64,000 bases of DNA. It comes from Gammaproteobacteria bacterium LSUCC0112. GTDB taxonomy: Bacteria; Pseudomonadota; Gammaproteobacteria; Pseudomonadales; Pseudohongiellaceae. This document shows positions 37,585-46,166 of this stretch, one piece after another (within the stretch, counting starts at the first letter, position 1; each line of letters starts with the position of its first letter). Under the pieces are notes generated by a model, which was not told the origin of the DNA, ran no database searches, and worked only from the letters and a program-made list of their open reading frames with translations. The stretch spans positions 1,435,448 to 1,499,447 of the forward strand of contig SPIB01000001.1 of the NCBI GenBank assembly GCA_004535785.1, in the 5' to 3' direction. The translations under genes were made by a program, and so were the position numbers.

Positions 37585-38014
37585 GCGCCGGCAACCCGGC
37601 AAACCACGCTTCCAGAATCAGGCGCGCGGCCAAACTGTCGACCGCGCCTGTCGATTCACCGCGCAATAACTCACCGCGTGCCTCAAACGACGTGAGCCGC
37701 TCGTCAATGCCATAACACGGTTTGTGTAATCGCCCTTCGAGGCGATTGCCAAATTTGCGCGCGCGAATCAACAACTCACTCTCGCTGTCATCCATGTGCC
37801 AGGGTAATCCCACCACAAATGCATCAGGTTTCCACACCGATACCAGCTTTTCCAGCTGCCCCCAGTCAGGGATGCCGTCTTTGGCGGGTACCACGGGCAG
37901 TGCCTGGGCGGTACCGGTCAAACTCTGACCATAGGCAACGCCTATCCGTTTGGTGCCAAAGTCGAACGCTAGCACCTTAAGTGGTTTGCCATATTTTTGA
38001 GGGTAAGATTCCAT
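37571..38014 (-). CDS. ruvX: Putative Holliday junction resolvase RuvX/YqgF
   Basis: A 147-residue RNase-H-fold protein, implicated in pre-16S rRNA 5' processing and proposed as a Holliday junction resolvase. The catalytic region VLAFDFGTKRIGVA, the VVGLPWHMD motif (VGLP with acidic residue), and the IDERLTSFEA segment are present, as is the conserved Asp near VDSLAARLILE. It lies nine bases after yqgE on the same strand, the usual pairing. Confidence 0.93.
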   Translation of the reverse strand: MESYPQKYGKPLKVLAFDFGTKRIGVAYGQSLTGTAQALPVVPAKDGIPDWGQLEKLVSVWKPDAFVVGLPWHMDDSESELLIRARKFGNRLEGRLHKPCYGIDERLTSFEARGELLRGESTGAVDSLAARLILEAWFAGLPALTPS

Positions 38015-38023
38015 AAGCAGTTG

Positions 38024-38638
38024 TCAAGAATGCCCTGATAACGTGGATAACTGGCTCAAACTGACACCAAGAATGGCGGCGGCCGCGTCGGCCATGTCTT
38101 TGTGGTTCTCTGAAAAAAGCAAGTCCGGGTCGGCGGGCACAGTCAGCCAAACATTATCGCTGATCTCTTGTTCAAGCTGGCCAGCGTCCCAGCCCGCACA
38201 ACCGAGTGCGGCGATATAACGTGCTGGCCCACCGCCGCTGGCTATGTCCTGCAAAATGTCTCGTGACATTGACAGGCTGATCTTGTCATTGATGGGCAGC
38301 GTGTATTCCCATTCCGTTCCGGCGTCATGCAGGATAAACCCTTTGTTTTTTTCGACCGGGCCGCCAGCCATCACCTTTTTCTCAGTGAGCTTTTTAACAA
38401 CCTGATCGCTGACCGAGATTTTCATTTCCTCCATCAGACCGGTGATCGGTAGCTTGGAAGGACGATTGATCACAACACCCAGTGCGCCATTTTTATCGTG
38501 TTTCCACAAATAGGTGACAGAACCCTGGAAATGCGGATCCTGTAACTGCGGCATGGCAATCAGAAAATGGTGTTCAAGGCAGCTGCCGTCTTCTGCTGCG
38601 AGATCAGAAAAAGCACTTGATTCATTTTGTTTATGCAT
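38024..38638 (-). CDS. yqgE: YqgE/AlgH family protein
   Basis: A 204-residue protein of the UPF0301 (YqgE/AlgH) family, whose fold is known but whose role is not. The family signature is HHFLIAMPQLQDPHFQGSV followed by GALGVVINRPS, with FLLGCAGWDAGQLEQEI-type sequence (ALGCAGWDAGQLEQEI) near the C-terminus. It pairs with ruvX. The first 20 residues precede family similarity, so a slightly later start cannot be excluded. Confidence 0.92.
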   Translation of the reverse strand: MHKQNESSAFSDLAAEDGSCLEHHFLIAMPQLQDPHFQGSVTYLWKHDKNGALGVVINRPSKLPITGLMEEMKISVSDQVVKKLTEKKVMAGGPVEKNKGFILHDAGTEWEYTLPINDKISLSMSRDILQDIASGGGPARYIAALGCAGWDAGQLEQEISDNVWLTVPADPDLLFSENHKDMADAAAAILGVSLSQLSTLSGHS

Positions 38639-38757
38639 AATGCACAGACACTCCCGTTGTTATCACTGGCTCATCTGCATGGTAATGCATACAGAGAGGC
38701 AACTGTCAGTTTGCGGATGATCATATGGGGACAATTTAATCAATTTTAAAGCCCGGC

Positions 38758-38785
38758 TTGACTTGCTTCTGACATGGACTACACT
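38758..38785 (+). promoter_or_regulatory. Sigma-70 promoter for the riboswitch-alx transcript
   Basis: TTGACT at 38758-38763 and TACACT at 38780-38785 with a 16-base spacer. Transcription would begin at about 38792, just where the riboswitch P1 stem starts, which supports the call. Confidence 0.55.
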
Positions 38786-38789
38786 CAGG

Positions 38790-38970
38790 TGTCAGAGGGG
38801 AGTAGCTTTTACGCCACGGTGTCGTCAACACGGCAGGTCAGTCAACAGACGCCTCCCGGTACCGTGGGTACTGTAGTCATCAGCACGTCACAACACGCGC
38901 TTTGGTGATGACATCAGTGCAAGCGAGACCTTGCCCAAGGGCAAGGTCTGTCTGCGAGAATCCCTCTCGC
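38790..38970 (+). ncRNA. yybP-ykoY riboswitch (Mn2+-sensing)
   Basis: The two hallmark strings of this class are present: GGGGAGTAGC (38797-38806) and GCAAGCGAGACC (38919-38930). The outer P1 stem is visible as AGAGGG (38794-38799) pairing with CCCTCT (38962-38967). The yybP-ykoY class binds Mn2+ and is known upstream of alx and mntP in E. coli. Here it precedes an Alx-type TerC gene and is followed by an intrinsic terminator, so Mn2+ probably prevents termination. Internal helices were not fully modelled. Confidence 0.85.
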
Positions 38971-38983
38971 GCAATAACAAAAG

Positions 38984-39012
38984 GCCAACGCCCCTCCGAC
39001 GTTGGCTTTTTT
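38984..39012 (+). terminator. Riboswitch-controlled intrinsic terminator before alx
   Basis: GCCAACG (38984-38990) pairs with CGTTGGC (39000-39006) and is followed by six T. It ends only about 15 bases before the GTG start of the TerC-family gene, so it is an attenuator, not an end-of-gene terminator. Confidence 0.8.
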
Positions 39013-39027
39013 ATTGCAGGTGGCATC

Positions 39028-39993
39028 GTGGAAAGCATAGGAAATACCGGACTATGGCTGGTGTTTGCAACTATTGTTGTTGGCATGCTGGCACTGGATT
39101 TATTTGTACTCAAGGGCGGCGATCAACACCGGGTGTCGTTGAAAGAAGCCGCCGCGTGGTCATTGGGCTGGGTGACGGTTGCGTTATTGTTTAATCTCGG
39201 TTTGTGGTGGTACCTCACCATCAATGCCGGTTCGGTGGTTGCCAATGACAAAGCGCTGGAATTTCTGACGGGTTATCTGGTCGAGAAGTCACTGGCAGTC
39301 GATAACGTGTTTGTCTGGATGATGATCTTCAGCTATTTTGCGGTACCGCTGGAACTGCAGCGTCGTGTGTTGTTGTATGGCATTATCGGTGCCATCGTGT
39401 TGCGAACCGTGATGATTCTGGCGGGTGCGTGGCTGATCACCGAGTTCCATTGGATTCTTTACATTTTTGGTGTGTTCCTGATTCTGACTGGCTTCAAAAT
39501 GGCATTTTTTGCCGAGCACGAAGGAGACCTTTCAAAAAATCCCATCGTCAAATGGATCCGCAATCACTACCCGGTGACCGAGCAATTGGAGGGAGAACGC
39601 TTTTTTGTTCGTCGAAATGGGGTGCTAATGATCACGCCCTTGTTTCTGGCGCTGGTGCTGGTGGAAATTTCCGACGTTATTTTTGCCGTCGACAGTATTC
39701 CGGCGGTGTTTGCGATTACCAACGACCCCTTTATTGTGCTGACTTCCAATTTGTTTGCCATCCTCGGTTTGCGCGCCATGTATTTCTTGTTGGCCGATAT
39801 TGGTGACCGCTTTGCCATGCTCAAGTATGGTCTGGCCGTCATTCTGGTCTTTATTGGCATCAAAATGTTGATTGTCGATTGGTACAAAATACCAGTGATG
39901 GTGTCCTTGGCCACCGTGGGCACTATTTTGCTGGTGTCGGTGCTGGTCAGTCTGTGGCACAGCAAACGGTATCCGCCGAAGGGGCATGCGTAA
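39028..39993 (+). CDS. alx: TerC/Alx family membrane protein (manganese exporter candidate)
   Basis: A 321-residue integral membrane protein of the TerC family, the same length as E. coli Alx. About eight to nine hydrophobic segments are visible, along with [19 protein letters not shown] and [20 protein letters not shown], whose acidic residues are conserved in the family. The GTG at 39028 has AGGTGG at good distance and begins [13 protein letters not shown]; the longer frame runs through the riboswitch. Alx is linked to Mn2+ export and alkaline pH response, which matches the Mn2+ riboswitch upstream. Confidence 0.93.
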   Translation: MESIGNTGLWLVFATIVVGMLALDLFVLKGGDQHRVSLKEAAAWSLGWVTVALLFNLGLWWYLTINAGSVVANDKALEFLTGYLVEKSLAVDNVFVWMMIFSYFAVPLELQRRVLLYGIIGAIVLRTVMILAGAWLITEFHWILYIFGVFLILTGFKMAFFAEHEGDLSKNPIVKWIRNHYPVTEQLEGERFFVRRNGVLMITPLFLALVLVEISDVIFAVDSIPAVFAITNDPFIVLTSNLFAILGLRAMYFLLADIGDRFAMLKYGLAVILVFIGIKMLIVDWYKIPVMVSLATVGTILLVSVLVSLWHSKRYPPKGHA

Positions 39994-40001
39994 TTGATTT
40001 A

Positions 40002-40913
40002 CTACTGACTGCTGAAGGCATTGCCCGGGCGGAACCGCCAGGTGCGGATAATCTCCAGCAGGTCTACGCTGCCTCGCAGTTCATCGGGGAAGGCGTCAAA
40101 GGGTGCTGCCAGACGCACGATATCCACCGCCGCCTGATCCAGTACCTGGTGTCCTGATCCTTGCAGTACCCTGATCTCGGCGACGCTGCCGTCGGGTCTG
40201 ATGGTCACCATCATGCGCAAGCTGCCAAAAATTTCATTTTGGCGCGCTTCATCCGGGTAATGCTGATTGCCGACTAGTTCAATACGTTTACGCCAGTTAT
40301 CCAGATAAAGAGCGTCGTGGCGCTTCTGTGTGGACGCGGATGAAATGGTGTAGCGTCGTGGGCGGTTGGCATATGCTTGTTGCTGGATATCGAGTTGAGC
40401 TTGCAGACTGGCAATCGCCAGTGCAATGTCTTGCGGGCTGGAGTGTTCGGATAACGCGGCGCGATCATCAGGCAATTGCGACTCCATTTGCTGACGCAAC
40501 AACTCATCGGCCTCAGTAGAACTGAGAATACGGACATCCTGAATCTGCTGTGCGGATGCGGCCGGAGTCGGGATGGGTTGTACTTCCTGTATCTGTTCAT
40601 CATACAACACCGATTCAAACGGTGTAGCCGGTGCGATGCGTTCGTCAACAGATCCACTGCCGATCTGATTTTCCTGTGCAATAAAGTCAGCCTGGTCCGG
40701 TGCAGTGTCGCTGCGATATTGCGCGAGTGTAATTTCGATCGCCGGCATGCTGGCGCTTTCAGTCATGAAGCTGAATCCAACCCCGGCAATGATGATCACG
40801 TGCAGGCATGCGGACATAAACACGGTAAAACCAAAGCGCTCGTTGCCAAGATTGTTCTGGCTGACCAGCAACGTCGCGTTGCGGGCGTTGCCGGTATCAG
40901 TGCTTGCCGGCAT
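40002..40913 (-). CDS. TonB-family protein (TonB3-like)
   Basis: A 303-residue inner-membrane-anchored protein with one transmembrane helix near residues 28-50 (FTVFMSACLHVIIIAGVGFS), a long periplasmic linker, and a C-terminal TonB domain (QHYPDEARQNEIFGSLRMMV and VLDQAAVDIVRLAAPF). It overlaps gshB by 17 bases. Pseudomonas aeruginosa has tonB3 in the same place, next to gshB and pilG, where it affects twitching and pilus extension rather than only iron uptake; the same may hold here. The linker is less proline-rich than in classical TonB. Confidence 0.9.
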   Translation of the reverse strand: MPASTDTGNARNATLLVSQNNLGNERFGFTVFMSACLHVIIIAGVGFSFMTESASMPAIEITLAQYRSDTAPDQADFIAQENQIGSGSVDERIAPATPFESVLYDEQIQEVQPIPTPAASAQQIQDVRILSSTEADELLRQQMESQLPDDRAALSEHSSPQDIALAIASLQAQLDIQQQAYANRPRRYTISSASTQKRHDALYLDNWRKRIELVGNQHYPDEARQNEIFGSLRMMVTIRPDGSVAEIRVLQGSGHQVLDQAAVDIVRLAAPFDAFPDELRGSVDLLEIIRTWRFRPGNAFSSQ

Positions 40914-41859
40914 TGCTCAGTTTTTCCGCAATAATGGCCATCAGATCACCGGCAATATCCAGATCGTAAGCGGCATTGATTTCGCGTACGCAGGTTGGAC
41001 TGGTGACGTTGATTTCAGTCAGGTAGTCACCAATCACATCCAGACCCACAAACAACAGGCCCTTGGCTTTGATGGTATCTTTGACCTGAGCCGCAATCCA
41101 GCGGTCACGTTCCGACAAAGGTTGCGCAATACCGCTGCCGCCGGCGGCCAGATTGCCACGTGTTTCACCAATGGCAGGTACGCGCGCCAGTGCGTACGGT
41201 ACAGGCTCGCCATCCACCAGCAGGATGCGTTTGTCACCCTGCACAATTTCCGGAATGTAGCGTTGTGCCATGATAGGCGAGCGTCCGTGTTCGGTCAGTG
41301 TTTCGATGATGACACTGACGTTGGCATCATCGGGTCGAAGACGGAAAATCGAACTGCCACCCATGCCGTCGAGCGGTTTAAAAATCACATCGCCATGCTC
41401 TTTATGGAACGCACGTAACTTATCTGCACGGCTGCTGACCAGAAAAGGCGGGCAGCACTGCGGGAACTGCGTGGCAAATATTTTTTCGTTACAGTCACGC
41501 AGCGACTGCGGCTTGTTGACCACCAACGAACCGGCTTGTTCAGCACGCTCCAACAGGTAGGTCGAGTAAATGTAATTGTTGTCAAACGGCGGATCTTTGC
41601 GCATCAGAATAACATGCAGATCGGCTAATGGCCGTTGTTCAACATCACCCATGGTAAACCACTGGTGAGGATCATAGGCAACAGTCAGTTTTCGCATATG
41701 CCCCATGGCGGCCTCACCGGCGAGGTAAAGATCGCTTTGCTCCATGTAATACAACTCCCAGCCACGTTCCTGTGCCGCCACCAGCATGGCGAGACTGGTG
41801 TCTTTTTTGTAGTTGATACGGTCGATAGGGTCCATCACGATGCCGAGTCTGATCTGCAT
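40897..41859 (-). CDS. gshB: Glutathione synthase
   Basis: A 320-residue ATP-grasp enzyme joining gamma-glutamylcysteine and glycine. The signature MDPIDRINYKKDTSLAML at the N-terminus, MRKDPPFD, and the ATP-grasp segments DVIFKPLDGMGGSSIF and FVGLDVIGDYLTEINVTSPT are complete. It is the first gene before tonB on the minus strand and divergent from the pilG-like gene. Confidence 0.96.
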   Translation of the reverse strand: MQIRLGIVMDPIDRINYKKDTSLAMLVAAQERGWELYYMEQSDLYLAGEAAMGHMRKLTVAYDPHQWFTMGDVEQRPLADLHVILMRKDPPFDNNYIYSTYLLERAEQAGSLVVNKPQSLRDCNEKIFATQFPQCCPPFLVSSRADKLRAFHKEHGDVIFKPLDGMGGSSIFRLRPDDANVSVIIETLTEHGRSPIMAQRYIPEIVQGDKRILLVDGEPVPYALARVPAIGETRGNLAAGGSGIAQPLSERDRWIAAQVKDTIKAKGLLFVGLDVIGDYLTEINVTSPTCVREINAAYDLDIAGDLMAIIAEKLSNAGKH

Positions 41860-41999
41860 GGGGTAGTCTCTCTGAGTTCGTCCAGTCCTGAATGGCGGGC
41901 ATCATAACATGCTGCGCAAGGGTTTCGGGCAACGACCACGCTGCTGTGCTACAACCTCCTCAGGTGAATCGTCATCGGGCTTATCAGGGAGGAGAAGTC

Positions 42000-42521
42000 A
42001 TGCAAGCGAATGCCACACAAGAAGATGCCAGTGTCATAAAGGGCCGAATGTCTGACACGATGGCCTCAACACCCATCGGCAAAGAACGCCGACGGGTCAG
42101 GGTGTTGTTGGCGGATACCGGGGATCTGTTACGTCAACAGTTGACTGCCATGTTGGCTGGCGCTGATTGCGATGTGATGGTCGCCGCAGATGGTTTTGAA
42201 GTGCTGTGTCGATTACCTGAGTTGCGGCCGGACATATTGCTGATAGCCAGTGATCTGCCAAGACTCAGCGGTATTCAGGTGTGTTCTCTGTTGCGGCAAA
42301 GCCCTGATTTTTCCGAGTTGCCGGTTCTGATTCTGACAACTGCCAATGCGATGGTGGACAAGGTCAGGGCCGAGTTGGCAGGTGCCAATGCCTGTCTGGA
42401 AAAACCCTTCCGCAGCAGCGAGTTACAGGCTGCGTTTAACAATGCGTTTGATGGCAAGCCGAGTCAGCGCGGACAGGTTTGTGCAGGGGTAGTAGACAAT
42501 GTCATGCCTGTTGATCATTGA
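42000..42521 (+). CDS. PilG-like response regulator with a destroyed phosphorylation pocket
   Basis: A 173-residue receiver-domain protein in the position of pilG (divergent from gshB). It aligns with PilG through DVMVAADGFEVLCRLPELRP, LPRLSG and CLEKPF, but the phospho-acceptor Asp (VDIMMPRLDG in PilG) is Ala here (IASDLPRLSG) and the paired acidic residues are Leu-Ala (VLLADTG). It keeps the conserved Lys. It therefore cannot be phosphorylated in the usual way and would act constitutively or by protein contact. GGAGGAG lies five bases before the ATG at 42000, so it is well translated. An extra N-terminal tail of about 35 residues is present. Confidence 0.82.
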   Translation: MQANATQEDASVIKGRMSDTMASTPIGKERRRVRVLLADTGDLLRQQLTAMLAGADCDVMVAADGFEVLCRLPELRPDILLIASDLPRLSGIQVCSLLRQSPDFSELPVLILTTANAMVDKVRAELAGANACLEKPFRSSELQAAFNNAFDGKPSQRGQVCAGVVDNVMPVDH

Positions 42522-44637
42522 TGATGATATTGACAGTGCCCGGCATCTGGCAGAGACGTTAAACGTCGCGCTGGGTGGCAACAACGACATTGTGTGCCTG
42601 TCGGGCCTCAGTGCGTACCGGCAGTGGCGACGTCAGGCACACGCAGATTTGATTCTGGTCGAGTTGATGCGGCAGCAGTCCAACGGATTTTCACTGGCGG
42701 CCGCGCTCGTTCGACAGTCAAGGACAACGGTTGCGTTGTTAAGTGATCGCGGACAGGTGTCGGACAACCATTGGGCACAAGCACGAGGTATTGCTCATGT
42801 ATTGGGCCGACACCACGGCATGACTGCTCTGGCACATCAAATCTCTGTACTGCTTGGCCGTGATACAGACGTCCCGGACGCAACGTCTCAAGTGATAGCC
42901 GGGTTACCCGGCATCGACGAATTATGCATCAGCCCATCGGACGCCATGCTCGCCTGCGTGTATGAGGATTTGCGGCGTTGGACACCCGCGAATGACAGCC
43001 GGCACTGGATCATCACAACGCGACAATCCGAGCCATTGAACTGGCTCAAAAATCTGCTGCCGTTTATCAGTCAATCCGGCCTGCGCGACGCTATCGCGGT
43101 GTTGTTAACCTTGAGCGATGCATCGGCCGGATTAACCATGCGTGCCCAAGAACAGGTATTGTTTTATCTGGCACCCACGCCCGCAGCAATGTTGCGGAAT
43201 CTGCTAAAAAGGTTTGCTGCTGAACTGTATGAAAGTTTGCAGTCTACGCATGGCATCAGTGAGTTATCAGTCCTTGAAACTACCGGGCATGCTGAGTCAT
43301 GCGGGCACTTGCTGAATGCCTTGTCATTTTTGCCCGATGCGGCCGGCGCGATTGTATCCATAAATCCCGATATGACCGTGCGAGACTTTATCCTACAAGT
43401 GCACTATGTACTGGAGCGCGGTACCTCTGCCAGCACCATTTCTGGCGAACCGTCTGTTGATTTTATTAATAAGATGAGGCGTTTGAGTGCGTGGACTGTG
43501 CAGCCTGCGCTGCCGGAAGCTTGTCTGATGCTTACCACACTGGGTGTACAACAGCCTGTTAGGTGGTTGCTTGATGCGTGTCTGGCGCAGCGTTATCGAG
43601 TGTTTGGCCATGACGCGGAAGATTCCCCGGCGAGCGGTCAAGCCTCTGAACCCTGGATCGCCGACCGTCTTGCAGTTATCTACAACACATTGACAGGCGA
43701 CGAAGCGCCACATGAACGTTTGTCTCACGTCATGGTCAGCGTTTACAAACTGCAGGCTTGTCTGAATGTGTGTGCAGGCCGTTCTGTGATGGCGACATCC
43801 AGTTTGCGATCATGGCAAATGCTGGCCGCATGTCTATATGACTATGTCTGTCACTTAATCTTGCAGCCGGATGGATTCACCGCTGCTGAACAGGAAAACC
43901 TTCGTGAGCATGTCCATGATCTACAACAGCGTGCCGCGCAAGGGTTTGCGCCAACTTATCACATGTCAGTCAAGCTGGCTGCCGCAGAAGTCAGTCTCGC
44001 CAGACGTGCGCAAGGCGGCGATGGGCATGAACATCAAACCTTGTCTGCCGGATTACACCGCTTGCCAAAACCCGACACGATCGTGTCAGGTTTACTTGAC
44101 GACATCAGGCAGTCGGGGAGTCTGATGAGTGAGATCTGTCATGAATTGCAATTGCTAACAACGATTGCACATCGGTTGGGTGTTGAGCGTGTGGAAAGTC
44201 TGTCCTGTCTTATTCTGGATTGTTACCAGCAGATCAGCGCGCAACCTGATCTGCTGCAGAACAAGCAGGTGCGGTTGGCTCTGGGCCAGGCCCATCGTGT
44301 GTTGTGCCGTCTGTTGGATCAGGCTGCGGCGTGGCGACCATTAAGTGAACGAGGCCTGCAAACCTCGGTCACTGCTTCGATCAACACCTTGTTTTTGCTG
44401 TTTTCCGATCAGCAAACCCGGCATCGCCAGAAAACCGCTATACCTTTTCATATGACGTCAGGCCGACATGCCGGGCAAACGTCGGGCTGGGCACACTGTC
44501 ACGCCATAAACAGCAGGCTGCGTCAACTTTTACGGCGCCGTCGCAATCCTGAGGAATACCGCAGTCTGATGCTGGAGCTCTTGCGTGAGCAGCACACAAT
44601 GATTGCCACATATCTTCCCTATCAGCCCCCGGACTAA
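42499..44637 (+). CDS. 712-residue protein: degenerate receiver domain plus large unknown helical region
   Basis: The first 120 residues form a receiver domain (MSCLLIIDDDIDSARHLAET) in which the acidic pair is kept but the phospho-acceptor is Glu (LILVELMRQQSNG) and the switch Lys is missing, so it may mimic a locked state. The remaining ~590 residues are mostly helical and match no family I know; size and texture recall FimL or the non-phosphorylated N-terminal part of ChpA, but I see no firm motif. It overlaps the PilG-like gene by 23 bases and occupies the place of pilH-pilI-pilJ. A role in type IV pilus regulation is suggested by context only. Confidence 0.75.
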   Translation: MSCLLIIDDDIDSARHLAETLNVALGGNNDIVCLSGLSAYRQWRRQAHADLILVELMRQQSNGFSLAAALVRQSRTTVALLSDRGQVSDNHWAQARGIAHVLGRHHGMTALAHQISVLLGRDTDVPDATSQVIAGLPGIDELCISPSDAMLACVYEDLRRWTPANDSRHWIITTRQSEPLNWLKNLLPFISQSGLRDAIAVLLTLSDASAGLTMRAQEQVLFYLAPTPAAMLRNLLKRFAAELYESLQSTHGISELSVLETTGHAESCGHLLNALSFLPDAAGAIVSINPDMTVRDFILQVHYVLERGTSASTISGEPSVDFINKMRRLSAWTVQPALPEACLMLTTLGVQQPVRWLLDACLAQRYRVFGHDAEDSPASGQASEPWIADRLAVIYNTLTGDEAPHERLSHVMVSVYKLQACLNVCAGRSVMATSSLRSWQMLAACLYDYVCHLILQPDGFTAAEQENLREHVHDLQQRAAQGFAPTYHMSVKLAAAEVSLARRAQGGDGHEHQTLSAGLHRLPKPDTIVSGLLDDIRQSGSLMSEICHELQLLTTIAHRLGVERVESLSCLILDCYQQISAQPDLLQNKQVRLALGQAHRVLCRLLDQAAAWRPLSERGLQTSVTASINTLFLLFSDQQTRHRQKTAIPFHMTSGRHAGQTSGWAHCHAINSRLRQLLRRRRNPEEYRSLMLELLREQHTMIATYLPYQPPD

Positions 44638-44689
44638 ACTGGCTATAATGCCGGCTCCTTGAACCAAGTAGTCAGCGGGTTACAGTGTT

Positions 44690-45196
44690 GTGAGATCTAT
44701 CGGCTTTATCTGGGGTGTGGGCGGTATTTTGCTGCTGCTGTCATTTGCCATCGTCAGGCTGGGCGGTGTGGCTCTTGAACTGAATGCCTACGATCTTTCA
44801 CTGATGCAGTGGCTGTTGATGTTGGGATGGTTTGCCTACATGGTCTGGGCGGAGGGATATAAAGGTTTCCATCTGGCCTTTGCGCCGCGGGTTGTAGCAC
44901 GCGCCAGTTACCTTGCCGCGAATCCAAAACCAATACATGTGTTGCTGGCACCCCTGTTCTGTATGGGTTACGTCCATGCGACGCCGCGAAGGCGTATCAT
45001 GTCGATCGCCCTGAGCTGCATGATTGTGTGTTTTGTGCTGCTCGCGCGGATGTTGCCACAGCCGTGGCGTGGCATTGTGGATGTGGGTGTGGTGGCAGGT
45101 TTGGTGGTGGGTGTGGCGTCGATTGTGTACTACCTGCTGCAACTGAAGCAGACGGGTGCGTCCAGTTTGCCGGTACCTACCGATGTCCCGGTCTGA
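44690..45196 (+). CDS. Membrane protein of unknown function before a glycosyltransferase
   Basis: A 168-residue protein with four hydrophobic segments: residues about 6-27, 40-55, 82-96 with an intervening WAEGYKGFHLAFAPRVVARA cytoplasmic loop, and 105-150. It starts with GTG at 44690. I do not recognise the family. It overlaps the following glycosyltransferase start by 14 bases, so both are co-transcribed, and could help in glycan assembly or simply be a neighbour. Confidence 0.72.
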   Translation: MRSIGFIWGVGGILLLLSFAIVRLGGVALELNAYDLSLMQWLLMLGWFAYMVWAEGYKGFHLAFAPRVVARASYLAANPKPIHVLLAPLFCMGYVHATPRRRIMSIALSCMIVCFVLLARMLPQPWRGIVDVGVVAGLVVGVASIVYYLLQLKQTGASSLPVPTDVPV

Positions 45197-46166
45197 GCAA
45201 GCAACAGAACTCTCATCAAATCCCGCCAGTCATGCTGGCACCCTCACAGTCTGCGCCATCATTGTTACCTGGCAACCTGAGTTGATGTCCTTGCAAAACC
45301 TGCTCGTGTCATTGTCAGCGCAACAGTGTCCTGTGTTTGTCATCGACAACGGTTCAGCCAATGTGGCGGCACTGCAGCAACTGCTTGATGTATTGGCCAC
45401 AGAACATCCCGGGCAACCCGCAGCTCATCTGGTGCACTGGCCAGAGAACAAAGGCCTGGCAACAGCACTGAATGAAGGTTTGCGGCTGGCAAAAAACAGT
45501 AATGCTGACATGGCATTGTTGTTTGATCAGGACAGCACGATCAAACCCGGTTTTGTGTCAGCCATGCTGGCACAGTGGCATGATCTGCAGGCACTGCAGG
45601 GAAGCGGCCAATACCATCTGCCGGCGGCAGCGATAGGGCCGCGTTTGCAGGATCCTGACTCTGGCCGACGTACCCCGTTCCGGTGTTTTCGTTGGCGCAA
45701 ACGCTCAGACTGTCCGGTTGCCGGGTTTCCTGGTTTGTACCAGACAGACTTCCTGATCAGCTCCGGCACGCTGATCAGTCTGCAGGCATTGGCGGCGATT
45801 GGCGATATGAAAGACGAATACTTTATCGACAACATCGACCTCGAATGGTGTTTCCGTGCGCGAGCCCGCGGTTACGCCTTGTATGGCACCGATCGTGCTG
45901 TGCTGTTTCATCGCATAGGCGAACCCAGCACCAATCCGTTGGTGCGCAGCGGCGTCATGGTGCAACACAGTCCGCTGCGCAGTTACTACTCCACGCGCAA
46001 TCGACTGCACCTGCGTCGACAAAGTTATGCGCCATTTGACTGGAAGGTACGCGACAGCGTGCGCTTTGCGCTCAAGTCGTTCTGGTTGACCCATTTCACG
46101 GCAAAACGGGCTGAGTACCGTCAGCAGATTCAACGTGGTATTGAGGATGCGGAGACGATGCCGTGA
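45183..46166 (+). CDS. GT2 family glycosyltransferase, rhamnosyltransferase-like
   Basis: A 327-residue GT-A fold enzyme. After a 20-residue lead it has TVCAIIVTWQPELMSLQNLL, the PENKGLATALNEGLRLA segment and the metal-binding LLFDQDST motif, then YFIDNIDLEWCFRARARGY with the catalytic acidic region. The DQD form and this C-terminal pattern are typical of dTDP-rhamnosyltransferases of lipopolysaccharide synthesis. The ATG at 45183 is used. Its last codons overlap the next GT2 gene (GTGA). Confidence 0.88.
   Translation: MSRSEQATELSSNPASHAGTLTVCAIIVTWQPELMSLQNLLVSLSAQQCPVFVIDNGSANVAALQQLLDVLATEHPGQPAAHLVHWPENKGLATALNEGLRLAKNSNADMALLFDQDSTIKPGFVSAMLAQWHDLQALQGSGQYHLPAAAIGPRLQDPDSGRRTPFRCFRWRKRSDCPVAGFPGLYQTDFLISSGTLISLQALAAIGDMKDEYFIDNIDLEWCFRARARGYALYGTDRAVLFHRIGEPSTNPLVRSGVMVQHSPLRSYYSTRNRLHLRRQSYAPFDWKVRDSVRFALKSFWLTHFTAKRAEYRQQIQRGIEDAETMP

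Noticed and set aside
44644..44649. TATAAT box as a promoter for the membrane-protein gene
   Set aside because: No -35 element at a suitable distance was found, so it is not called.
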